From positions 1 to 5,973 of the forward strand of contig JAUXGI010000081.1 in the NCBI GenBank assembly GCA_030622295.1: DNA of 5,973 nucleotides, read 5' to 3'. The notes beneath the pieces were generated by a model. That model did not search any database, was not told where the DNA came from, and saw only the letters and a list, made by a program, of their open reading frames with translations. Position numbers and translations under genes: made by a program. Origin of the DNA: Planctomycetota bacterium (lineage in GTDB: Bacteria; Planctomycetota; B129-G9). Below are positions 5,161 through 5,973 of this stretch, one piece after another. Position 1 is the stretch's first letter; each line of letters starts with the position of its first letter.

Positions 5161-5333
5161 TACTTTTGCCGTTCGTGTTCTCGGGGTCAACCCTGAAACT
5201 ACGCAGGAGGAAAAGTATAAGAGCGGCCGAGGGCCGCCGGGCCTTGCCCGGTCTTTTATTTCCACGCTCACTGTCCTCGGATACTGTCCCCGAAGTGATG
5301 CAGGCCGGAAGGAAAAAAGCGGCCGAGGGCCGC
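5140..5333 (+). repeat. Hairpin-bounded repeat cluster, units D1 and D2
   Basis: Two units are arranged in tandem. D1 (core 5155-5222, 68 bp) lies between hairpins 5140-5154 and 5223-5237. D2 (core 5252-5318, 67 bp) lies between CCGGGC/GCCCGG (5237-5251) and a second copy of the hairpin GCGGCC-GAG-GGCCGC (5319-5333), identical to 5223-5237. Each core starts with TCTTT, has CTCGG after 24-25 bases, and ACGCAGG or ATGCAGG 16-17 bases later, the same spacing as in C1 and C2 on the other strand. D1 ends AAAAGTATAAGA, nearly the reverse complement of its own start, so hairpin plus T-run works as a terminator in both directions. No protein is likely here. Confidence 0.65.
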
Positions 5334-5630
5334 CCCGAGCCTTGTGAGAAATGCGCGTTTGTTGAAAGTTTTTTCCCTGACCCCGCCAAATGTCGTAGCG
5401 GCGGATATACTCAGGGTAGAAGTTGCGCTTGCCGCGGAATCGTTGAGGGACGGCGGGATTGACTTCGTGGTGGTCGTTGCCGGCCGGGCTGTCTTGCCTC
5501 ACGGCGTCCCCGGTTACAAGGACATTAAGGACGATGCAGGACGGCCCGGCGACGGTTATATCACCCTGGCGGCTCCTCGGAAATGGAGGAACTAGTCCGT
5601 CCGATGTAAATGTTGAGAAACCGGTGCGGA
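5334..5630 (+). other. Stretch without a recognisable gene
   Basis: No known protein or RNA was recognised here. A plus-strand frame from a GTG at 5344 to 5595 (83 codons) has G-rich first positions and a protein-like composition from about 5390, but it lacks a Shine-Dalgarno sequence and resembles nothing I know. The opposite strand is open across the same bases with C-rich third positions, so the codon bias cannot decide the strand. It may be an unknown small gene or a decayed remnant. The start (5334-5350) looks like a broken hairpin of the preceding repeat family. Confidence 0.4.
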
Positions 5631-5631
5631 T

Positions 5632-5665
5632 GGGGGCTGTCACAAATTATTTGTTGACTGTCCCC
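5632..5665 (+). repeat. Imperfect palindrome, REP-like
   Basis: GGGG (5632-5635) and GTCA (5639-5642) on the left mirror TGAC (5655-5658) and CCCC (5662-5665) on the right, with CAAAT/ATTTG (5643-5647/5649-5653) at the centre and one extra T (5654) in the right half. The outer words (GTCA...TGACTGTCCCC) recall the GGGGAC/GTCCCC ends of REP-like intergenic elements. Membership of a REP family is inference. Confidence 0.5.
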
Positions 5666-5683
5666 TCGCGGAACTTGGAGACG

Positions 5684-5708
5684 ATGTGAAAATTCAGAAT
5701 TCTCACAT
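5684..5708 (+). promoter_or_regulatory. 25-bp palindrome upstream of the orphan promoter
   Basis: ATGTGA (5684-5689) and AATTC (5691-5695) are mirrored exactly by GAATT (5697-5701) and TCACAT (5703-5708) around A5696, with a single mismatched pair (5690/5702). It ends 22 bp before the -35 box. Its centre is about 70 bp upstream of the predicted start, a position typical of activator sites. The half-sites resemble TGTGA/TCACA but are 13 bp apart, not the 6 bp of CRP, so the binding protein is unknown. A DNA operator is more likely than an RNA hairpin because it lies upstream of the start. Confidence 0.5.
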
Positions 5709-5730
5709 GCTCCCTTTGCCGCTTTTTCCC

Positions 5731-5759
5731 TTGACAACCCCCTTTTTGTGGGATATACT
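5731..5759 (+). promoter_or_regulatory. Strong orphan sigma-70 promoter
   Basis: Consensus TTGACA (5731-5736) is followed after 17 bp by TATACT (5754-5759, 5/6). The predicted start is A5766. It is the best plus-strand promoter in the window and has no recognisable protein gene behind it, only the structured 185-nt stretch ending in the terminator at 5906-5951. Confidence 0.75.
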
Positions 5760-5765
5760 ATATAT

Positions 5766-5951
5766 ACTTGGGAAGTGACGTTGTTTGCGAATAGTCAATT
5801 TAACGGGGAGACGGTGATACTTGCCGGGACTTGTCCGCCTCAGGCGGAAAGAAGTGTATGGAGGTTCGCGTGCGCTTGCGCGTCCGTATGGACGGAGAAA
5901 CCACAGCGGGCGGTTGTGTCATAATATAGACACACCGCCCGCTTTCTTTTT
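5766..5951 (+). ncRNA. Candidate small RNA or attenuated leader, about 185 nt
   Basis: The transcript is defined by the promoter at 5731-5759 and the intrinsic terminator at 5906-5951. It contains a TCCGCC/GGCGGA hairpin (5834-5839/5843-5848) enclosed by ACTT/AAGT (5829-5832/5852-5855). A possible branched domain is closed by GGTT/AACC (5864-5866 region with 5899-5902) and holds CGCG and TCC/GGA stems. The length is close to that of 6S RNA, but the ends do not pair into the long 6S rod. A 36-codon frame from GTG 5814 to TAA 5924, with GGGGAG upstream, could be a leader peptide ending in the terminator loop. It is either an independent small RNA or a leader controlling a gene beyond the window. 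Confidence 0.5.
5906..5951 (+). terminator. Strong intrinsic terminator
   Basis: GCGGGCGG (5906-5913) pairs with CCGCCCGC (5935-5942), and TGTGTC (5915-5920) with GACACA (5929-5934). This makes 14 pairs with one bulged T and an 8-nt AT-only loop, followed by TTTCTTTTT (5943-5951). It is the clearest Rho-independent terminator in the window and works only in the + direction, because no T-run follows on the minus strand. Confidence 0.9.
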
Positions 5952-5973
5952 GCCCTCACCATCCGACACGCCA

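Noticed and set aside
4441..5643. A 400-codon open frame on the minus strand
   Set aside because: It runs antisense to the Abi-like gene, which has a perfect ribosome binding site and promoter, and crosses the hairpin repeats. It stays open because of high GC content.
5684..5708. A CRP site, because of TGTGA and TCACA halves
   Set aside because: The halves are 13 bp apart rather than 6, so the spacing does not fit CRP.
5766..5951. 6S RNA, because of length and strong promoter
   Set aside because: The 5' and 3' parts do not pair into a long rod with a central bubble.

Overview
The window is GC-rich bacterial chromosome carrying five protein genes and one tRNA, all on the + strand. The order is nadC, tRNA-Gly(CCC), a 58-residue zinc-ribbon protein, a YfcE-type metallophosphoesterase, murJ and a HEPN/Abi-like protein. 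MurJ implies a peptidoglycan-making bacterium. The GC-rich coding sequence and heavy load of intergenic palindromes resemble repeat-rich, largely uncultured Gram-negative lineages, but no gene here fixes the phylum, so I do not name one.

Layout. Positions 1-380 are a divergent control region. A consensus-like minus-strand promoter fires leftward through a repeat into an intrinsic terminator, and a weaker plus-strand promoter serves nadC through a leader with a very strong hairpin. nadC (381-1259) is followed by 317 bp packed with hairpin repeats and a heptamer array. A good promoter then drives tRNA-Gly(CCC), with the zinc-ribbon gene and the phosphoesterase downstream on the same strand. A terminator-like hairpin inside a possible murJ leader comes next, then murJ with a probable TTG start. 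The HEPN/Abi-like gene has its own good promoter, whose -35 box overlaps the murJ stop codon. The last 855 bp hold hairpin repeats, a stretch with no recognisable gene, two palindromes, and a textbook sigma-70 promoter that reads about 185 nt to a strong terminator: a candidate small RNA or a leader for a gene beyond the window.

The proteins do not form one pathway. NadC makes nicotinate mononucleotide for NAD, MurJ flips lipid II, YfcE-type enzymes cleave phosphodiesters, and the Abi-like protein may belong to defence or stress RNA cleavage. The most unusual feature is a family of mosaic repeats: a GC hairpin, a T-rich start, CTCGG, a GAAGT-ATGCAGG-like block, then another hairpin. Five units occur in three clusters. 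Two clusters flank nadC in opposite orientation, together with an exact 17-bp inverted repeat and related heptamer arrays. The other main targets are the two candidate untranslated transcripts pointing outward at the two ends, and the Abi-like protein, whose usual RNase motif looks disrupted.
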